A stretch of DNA of 59,694 nucleotides, from the NCBI RefSeq assembly GCF_013911965.1, contig NZ_JACESE010000022.1:1-59694 (forward strand), in the 5' to 3' direction. Under the pieces are notes generated by a model that saw nothing but the letters and a program-made list of their open reading frames with translations, did not search any database and was not told the DNA's origin. This document shows positions 45,077 to 54,184 of this stretch, one piece after another; the first letter of the stretch is position 1, and each line of letters opens with the position of its first letter. A program made the position numbers and the translations under genes. Origin of the DNA: Phenylobacterium sp. GTDB lineage: Bacteria > Pseudomonadota > Alphaproteobacteria > Caulobacterales > Caulobacteraceae.

Positions 45077-46873
45077 TCATTCGGCGGCTTCGGACACCGC
45101 GTGCAGGCGGGCATAGGCGCCGCCGCGGGCGATCAGCTCCCCATGGCGGCCCTCCTCGACGATCCGGCCGCGGTCGAAGACCAGGATCCGGTCGGCGCTG
45201 CGGATGGTCGACAGGCGGTGGGCGATGACGATGGTGGTGCGCCCCACCATCAGCTCCTCCGTCGCCGCCTGAACCTGACGTTCGGTCTCCACGTCCAGGG
45301 AGGAGGTGGCCTCGTCGAGCACCAGGATCGGCGCGTCGGCCAGGAAGGCGCGGGCGATGGCCACCCGCTGCCGCTCCCCGCCCGACAGCTTCACGCCCCG
45401 CTCGCCGACCAGGGTGCCGTAACCCTGGGGCAGGCGGCTGATGAAGTCGTGCGCGCGGGCCCGGCGGGCGGCGAGCGACACCTCCTCGGCCGTCGCGTCC
45501 GGCCGGGCGTAGGCGATGTTCTCGCCGATCGTCCGGTGGAAGAGCGACGGATCCTGCGGCACCACCGCGATGGCGCGGCGCAGGGAGCCCTGCGTCACGT
45601 ACGCGATATCCTGGCCGTCGATCAGGATGCGGCCGCCGTCCAGGTCGTGCAGGCGCTGCAGCAGCTTGACGAAGGTGGACTTGCCCGAGCCGGTGGGACC
45701 CACGAGCGCGATCCGCTCGCCCGGCGCGATGGCCAGGCTGAAGTCGCGATAGAGCTTCTCCTCCTGTCCGCCATAGCCGAAGGTGACGCGGTCGAAGACC
45801 ACCGCCCCCTGCTCCCCGCGGAACGGCGGGGCGCCGGGCTTGTCGGCGAGTTGCGGCTCGGTGCGCATGTAGACCGCCACGTCCAGCAGATCGTCGAGGC
45901 CCTTCTGCAGCATGCGGGTGATCTCGCCGAAGTTCCGCAGGTAGCCCGCCATCAGCATGAAGGAGGTGATGGCGAAGGCGACGTCGCCTGCGCTCGCCTC
46001 GCCGCGCGCCCACGACCAGACCAGCATGCCGGTCAGCCCGGCCTGCAGGATGACCAGCAGGAGGTTCTGGCCCATGCCGACGATGTTGAAGCGGTTCCAG
46101 GTGCGGATGACCGCCGTGCGCCAGGTCGCCGCGACGCCCGCGAAGCGCTCGGCCTCCCGCGCCTCGGCCCCGAAGGCCTTCACCGTCGGGTTGGCCCCGA
46201 TGGCGTCGGCGAGCGAGGCGCCGATGCGCGAATCGAGCGCGTTGGAGACCAGGTTCACCGGCCGCACATAGTAGGTGGCGGTGATCACGTTGTAGGCGGC
46301 GAAGATGATGACGATCGTCGCCGTGAAGAGGCCCGCCAGCGGCCAGCGCACGGCCATCGAGATGGCCAGGCCGAACAGCACGATCAGGGTCGGCATCAGC
46401 ATCAGCAGCAGGGCGTCCGAGGCGCTGTCATAGCCCCACATGGCCCGCGAGACCTTGCGCACCGTCGCCCCGGCATAGTTCGAGGCGTGCCAGTCGGACG
46501 AGAAGGCCTGAACCCGCTCGAAGCCCTGGGTGACGATGCGCTCCATGATCCGCGCATAGAAGCCGTTGAGGATGCGGAAGCCCGTGGTCCGGACGCCGTA
46601 GAAGACGAGGTACAGGGCCGAGAGCGCCGCCCAGGCGGTCCAGGCGGCGTCGCTCACCCGCTCCGGCGCGGAGACGGCGTCGATCAGGGCGCCCGACGCC
46701 CAGGGGATGGAAAGGTCGGCGGCGGTGCCGATCAGGAAGAGGACGACGGCGGCGGCGAACCGCGGCCTGTCCACCATCCAGTGACGCCACATGAAGCCGA
46801 TGACCTGCAGGTTGCCCAGAGGCCGGGAGCGGCCGGGGCCGTCGTCTTCATCGTCGAAAATCGCATCGGTCAT
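45077..46873 (-). CDS. ABC exporter, fused permease-ATPase (first of a tandem pair)
   Basis: A 598-residue ABC half-transporter, paralogous to the next gene. Membrane domain about residues 30-330; ATPase with Walker A GPTGSGKST, VVPQDPSLFHRTIGENIAYARPD, signature LSGGERQRVAIARAF, Walker B ILVLDEATSSLD and IAHRLST. The acidic N-terminus (DDEDDGPGRSRP) is unlike its partner. An in-frame GTG nine codons upstream is possible, but the ATG at 46873 is preferred. The substrate is unknown; the arrangement suits lipid or drug export. Confidence 0.93.
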   Translation of the reverse strand: MTDAIFDDEDDGPGRSRPLGNLQVIGFMWRHWMVDRPRFAAAVVLFLIGTAADLSIPWASGALIDAVSAPERVSDAAWTAWAALSALYLVFYGVRTTGFRILNGFYARIMERIVTQGFERVQAFSSDWHASNYAGATVRKVSRAMWGYDSASDALLLMLMPTLIVLFGLAISMAVRWPLAGLFTATIVIIFAAYNVITATYYVRPVNLVSNALDSRIGASLADAIGANPTVKAFGAEAREAERFAGVAATWRTAVIRTWNRFNIVGMGQNLLLVILQAGLTGMLVWSWARGEASAGDVAFAITSFMLMAGYLRNFGEITRMLQKGLDDLLDVAVYMRTEPQLADKPGAPPFRGEQGAVVFDRVTFGYGGQEEKLYRDFSLAIAPGERIALVGPTGSGKSTFVKLLQRLHDLDGGRILIDGQDIAYVTQGSLRRAIAVVPQDPSLFHRTIGENIAYARPDATAEEVSLAARRARAHDFISRLPQGYGTLVGERGVKLSGGERQRVAIARAFLADAPILVLDEATSSLDVETERQVQAATEELMVGRTTIVIAHRLSTIRSADRILVFDRGRIVEEGRHGELIARGGAYARLHAVSEAAE

Positions 46874-47385
46874 GGGATCAGCCCAGGCTGGACGCCGCAC
46901 GCCGAAGGCGGCGAGACGGCGCAGGCGCAGGCGGACGTGCGCCTGTGCGGAAAATGCGGAGTCGGAGAGGGGGGCCGGGGTCGAACGTCCCGGCGCAAGC
47001 GGACGAACACGAGAGAATCCTTCGGGCGGGAGCCTGGGGAAAGGCGCCGGTCCCTCGGAGGTCTCGGGTCTAGGTGTGACCTATGTCCGGGATACGGCGA
47101 CGCAGAGTCGATGGCGGAGGTGCGCAGCAGACGGCGTTGTCATTCGGCCCCTCCTTCTCTGGGTCGCGGCGTGAAGTGGGGGGAAGCTATGCGGCGCGCG
47201 ATTCATCGTCAACCAGGCGTTGAACACGGTTCTATGACGGCCTCTCAGTGAGGCGCCGAAGACACGATCTTCCAGAGCCCGTTCCGTCAGGCGGGAGCCG
47301 GTCGTCGGCCGAAACAGGGGTGGACGAAGACTCCGGAACGGCGATCTCATTCCATCCGGTCGCGTGACGCTCTAGGAGGAGGCCC
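46874..47385. other. 512-bp divergent intergenic region without a supported gene
   Basis: It lies between the divergent ABC exporter and ubiA. Six-frame reading gives only short, low-quality frames. It is somewhat less GC-rich toward the right, where promoters for both directions are expected. A 13-bp dyad, TAGGT-GTG-ACCTA, is at 47071-47083 and could be an operator. GTCGAACG near 46989 recalls a tRNA T-loop, but no acceptor or anticodon arms surround it. AGGAGGAGG just before 47386 is the ubiA ribosome site. Confidence 0.6.
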
Positions 47386-48318
47386 ATGACCGCCCACCTG
47401 CCCGACGCCGCCCCCGCCAACTGGGTCGATCGCCGCGCCCCGGCCGCGCTGCGCCCCTGGCTGAAGCTCGGCCGCTTCGACCGGCCCACCGGAATCTGGC
47501 TGCTGATGCTGCCCGGCTGGCAGGGGATCGCGCTCGCCGGCGCCATGGAGGGACGCCTGCCGGACTGGCGATGGCTGCTGGCCTTCTTCGTCGGCGCCGC
47601 CCTGATGCGGGCGGCGGGCTGCGCCTATAACGACATTGTCGACCGGGACTTCGACGCCAAGGTCTCGCGCACCGCCGGACGGCCGATCCCGTCGGGTCAG
47701 ATCAGCGTCAAGCAGGCCTGGGCCTTCGTCATCGGCTGCTGCCTCGTCTCGCTGGCCATCCTGCTCTTCATGCCGCCGGCGGCCATCGCGCTGGGCGCCG
47801 GCTCCCTGGCGCTGGTGGCGGCCTATCCGTTCATGAAGCGGATCACCTGGTGGCCGCAGGCCTGGCTGGGCCTGACCTTCAACTGGGGCGCCCTGCTGGG
47901 CTTCGCCGCGGTGACGGGCGGCCTGCAATGGCCGGCCCTGCTGCTCTACGCCAGCGGCATCTTCTGGACCCTGGGCTACGACACGATCTACGCGATCCAG
48001 GATCTGGAGGACGATGCGCTGGCCGGCGTGAAGTCCTCTGTCCGCCGGCTGGGCGAGAACACCGCCAAGGGCGTGCTGATCTTCTACGTCGTCTGCTTCG
48101 TGCTCGTCCTCGCCACCGCCTGGGCCGGCGGCCTGGGCCCCCTCTTCCTGCCGCCGGCCGCGCTCTTCGGCCTGCACCTGTCGAACCAGGCGGCCAAGGT
48201 TCGGCTGGAGGACCCTGCGGGCGCGCTCGCCCTCTTCAGGTCGAACCCCCTGGCCGGGCTGGCCCTCTTCCTGGCCCTGGCCGCCGGCGCCTGGACCGGG
48301 CCGCAGGGGCTATTCTAG
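47386..48318 (+). CDS. ubiA: 4-hydroxybenzoate polyprenyltransferase
   Basis: A 310-residue membrane prenyltransferase that attaches the polyprenyl chain to 4-hydroxybenzoate in ubiquinone synthesis. The two Asp-rich motifs are NDIVDRDFDAKVSRTAGRP and YAIQDLEDDALAGVKSS, and LGRFDRPTGIWLLMLPGWQG near the N-terminus is typical of UbiA. A strong AGGAGG site stands six bases before the ATG. Ubiquinone made here feeds the respiratory chain that includes the aa3 oxidase encoded in the window. Confidence 0.96.
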   Translation: MTAHLPDAAPANWVDRRAPAALRPWLKLGRFDRPTGIWLLMLPGWQGIALAGAMEGRLPDWRWLLAFFVGAALMRAAGCAYNDIVDRDFDAKVSRTAGRPIPSGQISVKQAWAFVIGCCLVSLAILLFMPPAAIALGAGSLALVAAYPFMKRITWWPQAWLGLTFNWGALLGFAAVTGGLQWPALLLYASGIFWTLGYDTIYAIQDLEDDALAGVKSSVRRLGENTAKGVLIFYVVCFVLVLATAWAGGLGPLFLPPAALFGLHLSNQAAKVRLEDPAGALALFRSNPLAGLALFLALAAGAWTGPQGLF

Positions 48319-48392
48319 GGGCGGCGACTACCTGGCAGGTCGTTGAGGGGACTGCGGCTGGAGTGGCAAGGTCGGACCGGCGGCTCGGGGGC

Positions 48393-49253
48393 ATGGGACG
48401 CCAGGAGGGTTTCGCCATTTCGCAGATCGCCGCCGCTCCGCTTCGGTCGCTGGCCGACTTCCCCGCCATGCTGGGCCGCCTGCGCCGTCAGCGCGGGCTT
48501 TCGCAGCTCGGCCTCGCCCTCGCCGCCGAGGTCTCCCAGCGCCACGTCTCCTTCCTGGAAACCGGCCGGACGCGGCCGTCGCGGGACATGGTCGGACGCC
48601 TCGCCCGCGCCCTCGATCTCACGCTGAAGGACGAGAACGCCCTCCTGCTGGCGGCCGGCTTCGCCCCGGCTCATGGGGAGCATGCCTTCGGCGACGAGGC
48701 CGCGGCCATGGTGCGGCGCGTGACGGACCTGGCGCTGGCCGCCCACGAACCCTTCCCCGCCTTCGCCGTCGATCGCGCCTGGCGACCGCTGTCGGCCAAT
48801 GCGCCGGCGGCGGCCCTCTTCGGCGCCCTGATCGGCGAGGGCAGCCTCGACCCCGCCGTCAGCCTGATCCGCGCCGCCGCCGGCAGCGCGGCCTTCCGCG
48901 GCGCGGTCGCCAACTGGCCGCAGCTCGCCGTCCACTTTCTGGCGCTGGCCCAGGCCGAGGCCTGGCGGGCGCCGCCCGGGCCGATGCGCGCCGAACTGGA
49001 TGCGACCATCGCCGCCCTGTCCGCCTTGAGCACGGAAGGCGCGCGGCTGCATGCGGCCGGCCCGATCGGCGCGGCGCTCATCCTGCAGGTTCGGACAGAC
49101 TCCCTGTCGCTCGACCTTGTCTCCACGGTCGCCCAGTTCGGCGCGCCGCACGACACGGCGGCCGAGGACCTGCGGATCGAGTTCTTCTATCCGGCCGACG
49201 CGGCCAGCGAGGCGGCGCTCCGCGCGCTCGCCGCCGATCTCCCGCAACGGTGA
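48393..49253 (+). CDS. XRE-family regulator with MmyB-like ligand-binding region
   Basis: A 286-residue regulator. The helix-turn-helix (about residues 26-85) reads LRRQRGLSQLGLALAAEVSQRHVSFLETGRTRPSRDMV, split here by its recognition helix, and continues ARALDLTLKDENALLLAAGFAPAH. The larger C-terminal part (AFAVDRAWRPLSANAPAAALFG) matches MmyB-type domains thought to bind fatty-acid-like ligands. That suits its place just upstream of a fatty acid desaturase, which it may control; this is inference. The start is uncertain: the frame is open far upstream into ubiA, and the ATG at 48393 was chosen by family-length comparison. Confidence 0.8.
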   Translation: MGRQEGFAISQIAAAPLRSLADFPAMLGRLRRQRGLSQLGLALAAEVSQRHVSFLETGRTRPSRDMVGRLARALDLTLKDENALLLAAGFAPAHGEHAFGDEAAAMVRRVTDLALAAHEPFPAFAVDRAWRPLSANAPAAALFGALIGEGSLDPAVSLIRAAAGSAAFRGAVANWPQLAVHFLALAQAEAWRAPPGPMRAELDATIAALSALSTEGARLHAAGPIGAALILQVRTDSLSLDLVSTVAQFGAPHDTAAEDLRIEFFYPADAASEAALRALAADLPQR

Positions 49254-49290
49254 CGCGGCGTCATCCTACCGAGGCGCCGCTTTTCATGGC

Positions 49291-50250
49291 ATGATCGCCG
49301 CCATGGCCGTGGCAGCGCGCATCGATCCGAAGACCTTCTTCACCCCCGACGAGTGGGCGGGCCTGTCGACGCGGTCGAGCTGGAAGGGCCTGGCCCTGAT
49401 CGCCCACGCCTGGGCGGTGATCTTCGCGGCGGCCGCCGTGGCCGTCGTCTGGCCGATCACCATTCCCTTCGCGGTGATGATCATCGGCGGCCGGCAACTC
49501 GGCCTCGCCATCCTGATGCACGACGCCGCCCACGGCGCCCTGCACAAGAACCTGAAGGTCAACGACTGGGCCGGGGAATGGCTGACCAGCGGCGGGCTCT
49601 CGCGCTACCGGCCCTATCACCTGACCCACCACAAGTTCGCGCAGCAGGCCGAGGATCCGGACCTGGTGCTCTCGGCGCCCTTCCCGATCACGCGCACCTC
49701 GCTGCGGCGGAAGATCGTCCGCGACCTGACCGGACAGACCTGGTTCAAGCAGCGCTTCGGCGATTTCCGCGCCCGGCTGAAGGCGCGCAAGGCCGGCGAG
49801 CCGGTCCTGCCCATCGTCCTGGAGGAGGTCCGCCGCAAGCGCCGCTTCCTGGCCGGAGCCGTAGCGACCATCGCCCTAACGGCGCCCTTCGGCCTGTGGT
49901 GGGCCTGGTTCGTGTTGTGGCTGCTGCCCCAGGCGACCTGGCTGCAGGTGATCACCCGCCTGCGCAACATCGCCGAGCACGCCTGCGTGGCCAAGGACGA
50001 GCCCGACCCCCTGCGCCACGCCCGAACGACTACGGCCAACCTGGTCGAGCGGGCCCTGATCGCCCCCTACTGGGTGAACTATCACTGCGAACATCACATG
50101 TTCATGCACCTGCCCTGCTACAGCCTGCCCAGGGCGCACCGGCTGCTGCGGGCCAAGGGCGTGACCGAGCGGATGGAAACGGCGCCGAGCTACTTCGCGG
50201 TGCTGAAGAAGGCCGCCTCCAAGGGTCAGCCGACCGCGGTCCCGGCCTGA
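49291..50250 (+). CDS. Membrane fatty acid desaturase
   Basis: A 319-residue desaturase with two pairs of membrane segments and the three His boxes of the di-iron site: HDAAHG, HLTHH and HCEHH. It introduces a double bond into membrane acyl chains; regiospecificity cannot be read from sequence. The start is uncertain among ATGs at 49291 and 49303; no strong ribosome site is visible near either. It follows the XRE/MmyB-like regulator by 37 bp on the same strand. Confidence 0.88.
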   Translation: MIAAMAVAARIDPKTFFTPDEWAGLSTRSSWKGLALIAHAWAVIFAAAAVAVVWPITIPFAVMIIGGRQLGLAILMHDAAHGALHKNLKVNDWAGEWLTSGGLSRYRPYHLTHHKFAQQAEDPDLVLSAPFPITRTSLRRKIVRDLTGQTWFKQRFGDFRARLKARKAGEPVLPIVLEEVRRKRRFLAGAVATIALTAPFGLWWAWFVLWLLPQATWLQVITRLRNIAEHACVAKDEPDPLRHARTTTANLVERALIAPYWVNYHCEHHMFMHLPCYSLPRAHRLLRAKGVTERMETAPSYFAVLKKAASKGQPTAVPA

Positions 50251-50307
50251 TCCATCTTGCGCTTGCGTGGGGCCCCGAACTTCGCCAGCAGCAGTCGGCG
50301 AAGACCG

Positions 50308-50979
50308 ATGGAGCGCGGCGTGATCGAACAGACCCCTGAGGGCCGGCGCGCCTTCATCCTGGCCAACACCCGCCTGCAGACGCCGCCGCACACGCCCGAA
50401 CTCACCCTGCGCCTGGCCGACGAGATCACGCCGATCTGGCGGATGACGGAGGAGGCGCTGGAGCAGATCGGCCTGCCGCCGCCCTTCTGGGCCTTCGCCT
50501 GGGCCGGCGGCCAGGCCCTGGCGCGTTACATTCTCGACCATCCGCAGATCGTCGCCGGAAGGCGCGTCGTCGACTTCGCGTCGGGCTCGGGCATCGTCGC
50601 CATCGCCGCGGCCAAGGCCGGCGCCGCGCATGTGCTGGCGGCCGACATCGACCCCTTCTGCGGCGCGGCCCTGGCGGTGAACGCCGAGGCGAACGGTGTC
50701 GTCTGCGACTTCACCGACGCCGACCTGCTGGACGCCCCGCCGCCGCCCGTCGAGGTCATTCTGGCCGGCGACATCTGCTACGAAAAGCCGCTGGCCGCCC
50801 GCGTCCTGGCCTGGCTGGGCGCGGCCCGGCAGGCGGGCGCCACCGTGCTGATCGGCGACCCCGGGCGCAGCTACTTCCCGCGCGAAGGTCTCGACAAGCT
50901 GGCCGAATACCAGGTCCCCACGACGCGCGAGCTGGAGGACATGGAGGTCAAGAAGACGGCGGTGTGGACCTTGCCGTGA
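50308..50979 (+). CDS. Class I methyltransferase resembling ETF-beta lysine methyltransferase
   Basis: A 223-residue SAM enzyme of the seven-beta-strand family. RRVVDFASGSGIVAIAAAKAG is motif I (read as two overlapping parts), AADIDPFCGAALAVNAEANG is motif II, and LAGDICYEKPLA is the post-II D-x-C-Y-E segment typical of the PrmA/METTL20-like group. The N-terminal FILANTRLQTPPHTPE and WAFAWAGGQALARY are shared with bacterial ETFB lysine methyltransferases. The target is therefore likely the beta subunit of electron-transfer flavoprotein, by family. A TTG 17 codons upstream is an alternative start. Confidence 0.8.
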   Translation: MERGVIEQTPEGRRAFILANTRLQTPPHTPELTLRLADEITPIWRMTEEALEQIGLPPPFWAFAWAGGQALARYILDHPQIVAGRRVVDFASGSGIVAIAAAKAGAAHVLAADIDPFCGAALAVNAEANGVVCDFTDADLLDAPPPPVEVILAGDICYEKPLAARVLAWLGAARQAGATVLIGDPGRSYFPREGLDKLAEYQVPTTRELEDMEVKKTAVWTLP

Positions 50980-51037
50980 GGCCGAAACCTCCGCCTATAG
51001 TGACGCCCCTGTTACGTCGCTGATCCGGAGCCCGCCC

Positions 51038-52813
51038 ATGCGTCGCCGCACCTTTCTGGCCGCCCTGCCCGCCGCCCTGCCAGGCGCGCTGATCGCCGGC
51101 GAGGCGGCCGGCCAGACGCGCGAGGCGACGCCCAATCGCGACCGGCCCGACGTGGGTCCGGGAGACCGGATCGACGGCGCCACCTTCGCCAGCCGCAGCG
51201 CGGCCTGGGGGACGCACGGCGCGGCGGCGACGGCCCATCCGCTGGCGACGCTCGCGGCCATCGACATCCTGCGCGCCGGCGGCTCGGCGGTGGACGCCGC
51301 TGTCGCGGCCAATGCGGTGCTGGGCTATGCCGAGCCCATCGCCTGCGGCATCGGCGGCGACTGCTTCGTCATGCTGTGGGACCCGAAGACCAAGCAGGTC
51401 GTGGGCCTGAACGGCTCCGGCCGCAGCCCCAAGGGCCTTTCGCTGGAGACGGTCCGCGCCCGGGCGAAAAACGGCATGATCCCGTCCTACGGCGCCGTCT
51501 CGGTCAGCGTGCCGGGTACGGTCGACGCCTGGTGGGCGCTGCACCAGCGCTACGGCAAGCTGCCGTGGAAGAGCCTGTTCGCGCCGGCCATCGCCCACGC
51601 CAGCGAAGGCGCGCCGGTCAGCCAGAACGTCGCCTACTATCTGGCCCGCAGCCACGCCAACTTCACCAAGCCCGGCCAGGGCATCGAGGAGGTGGACAAC
51701 TTCAAGTCCGTCTGGGCGCCGGACGGCGCGACGCCCAAGGAAGGGGAGATCTTCAGGAACCCGGCGCTGGCCCGCACCTACGGCCTGATCGCCGAGGGGG
51801 GCCGCGACGCCTTCTACGAGGGCGAGATCGCCGAGACCATCGAGCGGTACTTCCGCCGCATCGGCGGCTGGATGACCAAGGCCGATCTGGCGGCCCACCA
51901 CGCCGAGTGGACCAGGCCGCACCAGACGAACTATCGCGGCGTGGACGTCTATGGCCTGGCGCCGAACAGCCAGGGCCTGGCCACCCTGCAGATCCTCAAC
52001 ATCATGGAGCGGTTCGACATCCGCGGCATGGGCTTCCAGTCGGCCGCCGCCATCCACCATGGGGTCGAGGCCAAGCGCCTCGCCTTCGAGGACCGCGCCC
52101 GCTACTACGCCGATCCGGCCTTCTATGACGTGCCCGCCGACTGGCTGGTCTCCAAGGCCTACGCCGCCGAGCGTGCGAAGCTGATCCGCCCGAATTCGAT
52201 CCTGCAGACCCTCTATCCCGGCCAGGCGCCGAGCCGCGGCGACACCACCTATTTCTGCACCTCGGATGCCGACGGGATGATGGTTTCGATCATCCAGTCC
52301 AACTATCGCGGCATGGGCTCTGGCCTGGCGCCTGACGGCCTGGGCTTCATGCTGCAGGATCGCGGCGAGCTCTTCGCCCTGACCGACGGCCATCCCAATG
52401 TCTATGCGCCGGGCAAGCGGCCCTTCCAGACCATCATTCCGGGTTTCGCGACGCGGGGCGGCGAACCCTGGCTCGCCTTCGGCGTCATGGGCGGGGACAT
52501 GCAGCCGCAGGGCCAGGCCCAGATCATCTCCAACATGGTCGATTTCGACCTCGCCGTGCAGGAGGCGGGCGACAGCCCACGCTGGCATCATGTCGGCGGA
52601 TCGGAGCCCACCGGAGAGGTGATCCCCGGAACGGGAACCCTGCACCTGGAGACCGGCGTGCCCCGGGCGACGCAGGAGGCGCTCGCGGCCATGGGCTGGA
52701 AGCTCGGCCCCTCGGACGGCGGCTTCGGCGGCTATCAGGCCATCGAGCGCTGGCCCGGCCGCTATGCGGCGGCCACCGAGATGCGCAAGGACGGCGTGGC
52801 GCTGGCTTACTGA
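51038..52813 (+). CDS. ggt: Gamma-glutamyltransferase, probable Tat-exported
   Basis: A 591-residue Ntn-hydrolase made as a proenzyme and cut into two subunits. The N-terminus MRRRTFLAALPAALPGALIAG has the RRxFL pattern of a Tat signal, so it is probably periplasmic. The large subunit shows GGSAVDAAVAANAVLGYAEP and ACGIGGDCFVM. The cleavage/nucleophile Thr is most likely Thr403 in RGDTTYFCTSD, where classical enzymes have TTH; SNYRGMGSG follows for gamma-glutamyl binding. It hydrolyses or transfers the gamma-glutamyl group of glutathione and related compounds. Confidence 0.92.
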   Translation: MRRRTFLAALPAALPGALIAGEAAGQTREATPNRDRPDVGPGDRIDGATFASRSAAWGTHGAAATAHPLATLAAIDILRAGGSAVDAAVAANAVLGYAEPIACGIGGDCFVMLWDPKTKQVVGLNGSGRSPKGLSLETVRARAKNGMIPSYGAVSVSVPGTVDAWWALHQRYGKLPWKSLFAPAIAHASEGAPVSQNVAYYLARSHANFTKPGQGIEEVDNFKSVWAPDGATPKEGEIFRNPALARTYGLIAEGGRDAFYEGEIAETIERYFRRIGGWMTKADLAAHHAEWTRPHQTNYRGVDVYGLAPNSQGLATLQILNIMERFDIRGMGFQSAAAIHHGVEAKRLAFEDRARYYADPAFYDVPADWLVSKAYAAERAKLIRPNSILQTLYPGQAPSRGDTTYFCTSDADGMMVSIIQSNYRGMGSGLAPDGLGFMLQDRGELFALTDGHPNVYAPGKRPFQTIIPGFATRGGEPWLAFGVMGGDMQPQGQAQIISNMVDFDLAVQEAGDSPRWHHVGGSEPTGEVIPGTGTLHLETGVPRATQEALAAMGWKLGPSDGGFGGYQAIERWPGRYAAATEMRKDGVALAY

Positions 52814-52824
52814 CGGGACCCCGC

Positions 52825-52850
52825 GGGCCCCGGCGGAGACGCCGGAGCCC
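52825..52850. terminator. Hairpin between convergent ggt and urcA-like genes
   Basis: CCGGCG (52830-52835) pairs with CGCCGG (52840-52845) around the GNRA loop GAGA. After one mismatch, GGGC (52825-52828) pairs with GCCC (52847-52850). It occupies the 44-bp space between the two stops. There is no T-run on either side, so it may stall polymerase or act with Rho rather than be a classic terminator. Confidence 0.5.
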
Positions 52851-52857
52851 CGAAGTC

Positions 52858-53160
52858 TCAGCGCGCGGCCATGCGCGTGACGCCGACCTGGGCCCGGGCC
52901 TGCGCCAGGGTCTCGGCGTAGCAGTCCGAGCGCTTCACCACCTGCTTCATCGTCCGGACGCTGCCCTCATGGCCGCCGCAGGCGATGAAGGCGGCTTCCT
53001 TGGCCCGGCGCTCGAGCCGCTTCGCGTCGGCGGGGTTGACGGGGTCGAGTTCGCCGACGTGGATTTTGGCGACGCCGGGCGCCGTCTGGGTCACCGGCGC
53101 GGCGAGGGCCGGCGCGGCGAAGAGGGCCGCGGCGAGCGCGGCCGGCAAAAGCTTGAACAT
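52858..53160 (-). CDS. UrcA family exported protein
   Basis: A 100-residue secreted protein with a clear signal peptide (MFKLLPAALAAALFAAPALA). The mature part, VGELDPVNPADAKRLERRAKEAAFIACG and a later Cys in KRSDCYAETLAQARAQV, matches the UrcA family of small two-Cys proteins common in Caulobacterales and Sphingomonadales; function unknown. The Cys pair could form a disulfide. A GGGAGA site precedes the ATG. It lies 119 bp from the EAL gene on the same strand. Confidence 0.85.
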   Translation of the reverse strand: MFKLLPAALAAALFAAPALAAPVTQTAPGVAKIHVGELDPVNPADAKRLERRAKEAAFIACGGHEGSVRTMKQVVKRSDCYAETLAQARAQVGVTRMAAR

Positions 53161-53279
53161 GATCGTCTCCCTAGTGACCGACCCGGCCGGCGGGAGCTCT
53201 GTCGGCCCCTCGCAGATCCGGCGGGTGGAAGAGAGATGGGGAGGAAGTCGGGCGAGCGGAAGGCGCCGCGCCGGCCGCC

Positions 53280-54071
53280 TCAGGCGCTGGCCGCGCGCGC
53301 CTCGGGCGGAGGAAGCTGGAAGGCCGGCAGGCCCATGAAGTGCGGCTTCGCCAGCAGATAGCCCTGGATGTATCGCACGCCCATGACCCGCAGCGCGTCG
53401 AGTTCGCCCGCGGTCTCGATGCCTTCGGCGATCACCGTCACGCCCAGCTCGGCGCACATCTTGACCACCGCGGCGACGATGGTCCGACGCGGCAGGCTCT
53501 GGTCCAGGTCCCGGATCAGCTCCATGTCCAGCTTGATCAGGTCGGTCCGGAACTTCGCCAGCAGGTTCAGGCCCGCATGGCCGGCGCCGAAGTCGTCGAG
53601 CGCCGTGCCGAAGCCCATCCGCCTGTAGTTCTCGACGATGTTGGCCACATGCGCCGGATCGGCCATCTGCTCGTTTTCGGTGAACTCGAAGATCAGCCGC
53701 TCGGTGGGCAGGCCCGTGGCCGCCGCCGTCTTCAAGGTCAGCTGGATGCAGGCCATGGGCGAATAGACGGCGTTGGGCAGGAAGTTGATCGACAGCCTGG
53801 CCGGTCCGTCGAGAATGCCGGCCCGGACCGCGCACTCGATGGCGGCGACGCGGCAGGCCTGGTCGAAGGCGTAGCGGTTCGCCTCGGTGACCTGCGACAG
53901 GACGCTGGCGGCCGACTGCCCCTCCGGCCCGCGCACCAGCGCCTCGTAGGCGAAGGGCTGACCCGTCCGCACATCGACGATGGGCTGGAAGGCCATGGCG
54001 AGCCGGAAGTCGGTCTGATCGCCATTGCGGCAGCCCTGACAGGGGGCGGGCTTGGGAGTGGGCGAACTCAT
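53280..54071 (-). CDS. Stand-alone EAL phosphodiesterase
   Basis: A 263-residue EAL-domain protein without GGDEF. Catalytic residues are retained: YEALVRG (Glu43), SINFLPN, FEFTENE, ALDDFGAGHAGLNLL, LIKLDMELI and VIAEGIET, so c-di-GMP hydrolysis is expected. The N-terminus has a CxxC pair (CQGCRNGDQTDF), an arrangement seen in EAL proteins that might sense metal or redox state. No membrane segment. It is preceded by a 7-bp dyad (54090-54118). Confidence 0.92.
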   Translation of the reverse strand: MSSPTPKPAPCQGCRNGDQTDFRLAMAFQPIVDVRTGQPFAYEALVRGPEGQSAASVLSQVTEANRYAFDQACRVAAIECAVRAGILDGPARLSINFLPNAVYSPMACIQLTLKTAAATGLPTERLIFEFTENEQMADPAHVANIVENYRRMGFGTALDDFGAGHAGLNLLAKFRTDLIKLDMELIRDLDQSLPRRTIVAAVVKMCAELGVTVIAEGIETAGELDALRVMGVRYIQGYLLAKPHFMGLPAFQLPPPEARAASA

Positions 54072-54089
54072 GACGACCGGCCGTTCGGG

Positions 54090-54118
54090 TTGGCGTGCGT
54101 GCGCAACATGAACGCCAA
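54090..54118. promoter_or_regulatory. 7-bp inverted repeat upstream of the EAL gene
   Basis: TTGGCGT (54090-54096) and ACGCCAA (54112-54118) are exact complements with 15 bp between, starting 19 bp upstream of the EAL start on the minus strand. Half-sites roughly two helical turns apart fit a dimeric regulator. The 113-bp region holds no gene. Confidence 0.4.
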
Positions 54119-54184
54119 TCCTGAAACAATCGTGCAGAGGCCGATGCCCGCGCCCGCCGCCGGTCGCCCGCGGTCGGCGAGGCG

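Noticed and set aside
46980-47010. tRNA T-arm-like sequence (GTCGAACG between GC arms)
   Set aside because: No anticodon arm, D arm or acceptor stem can be drawn around it, and the T-loop consensus is not met.
47081-47350. 89-residue minus-strand frame in the intergenic region upstream of ubiA
   Set aside because: Arg-rich composition, no ribosome site and no recognisable fold or motif.
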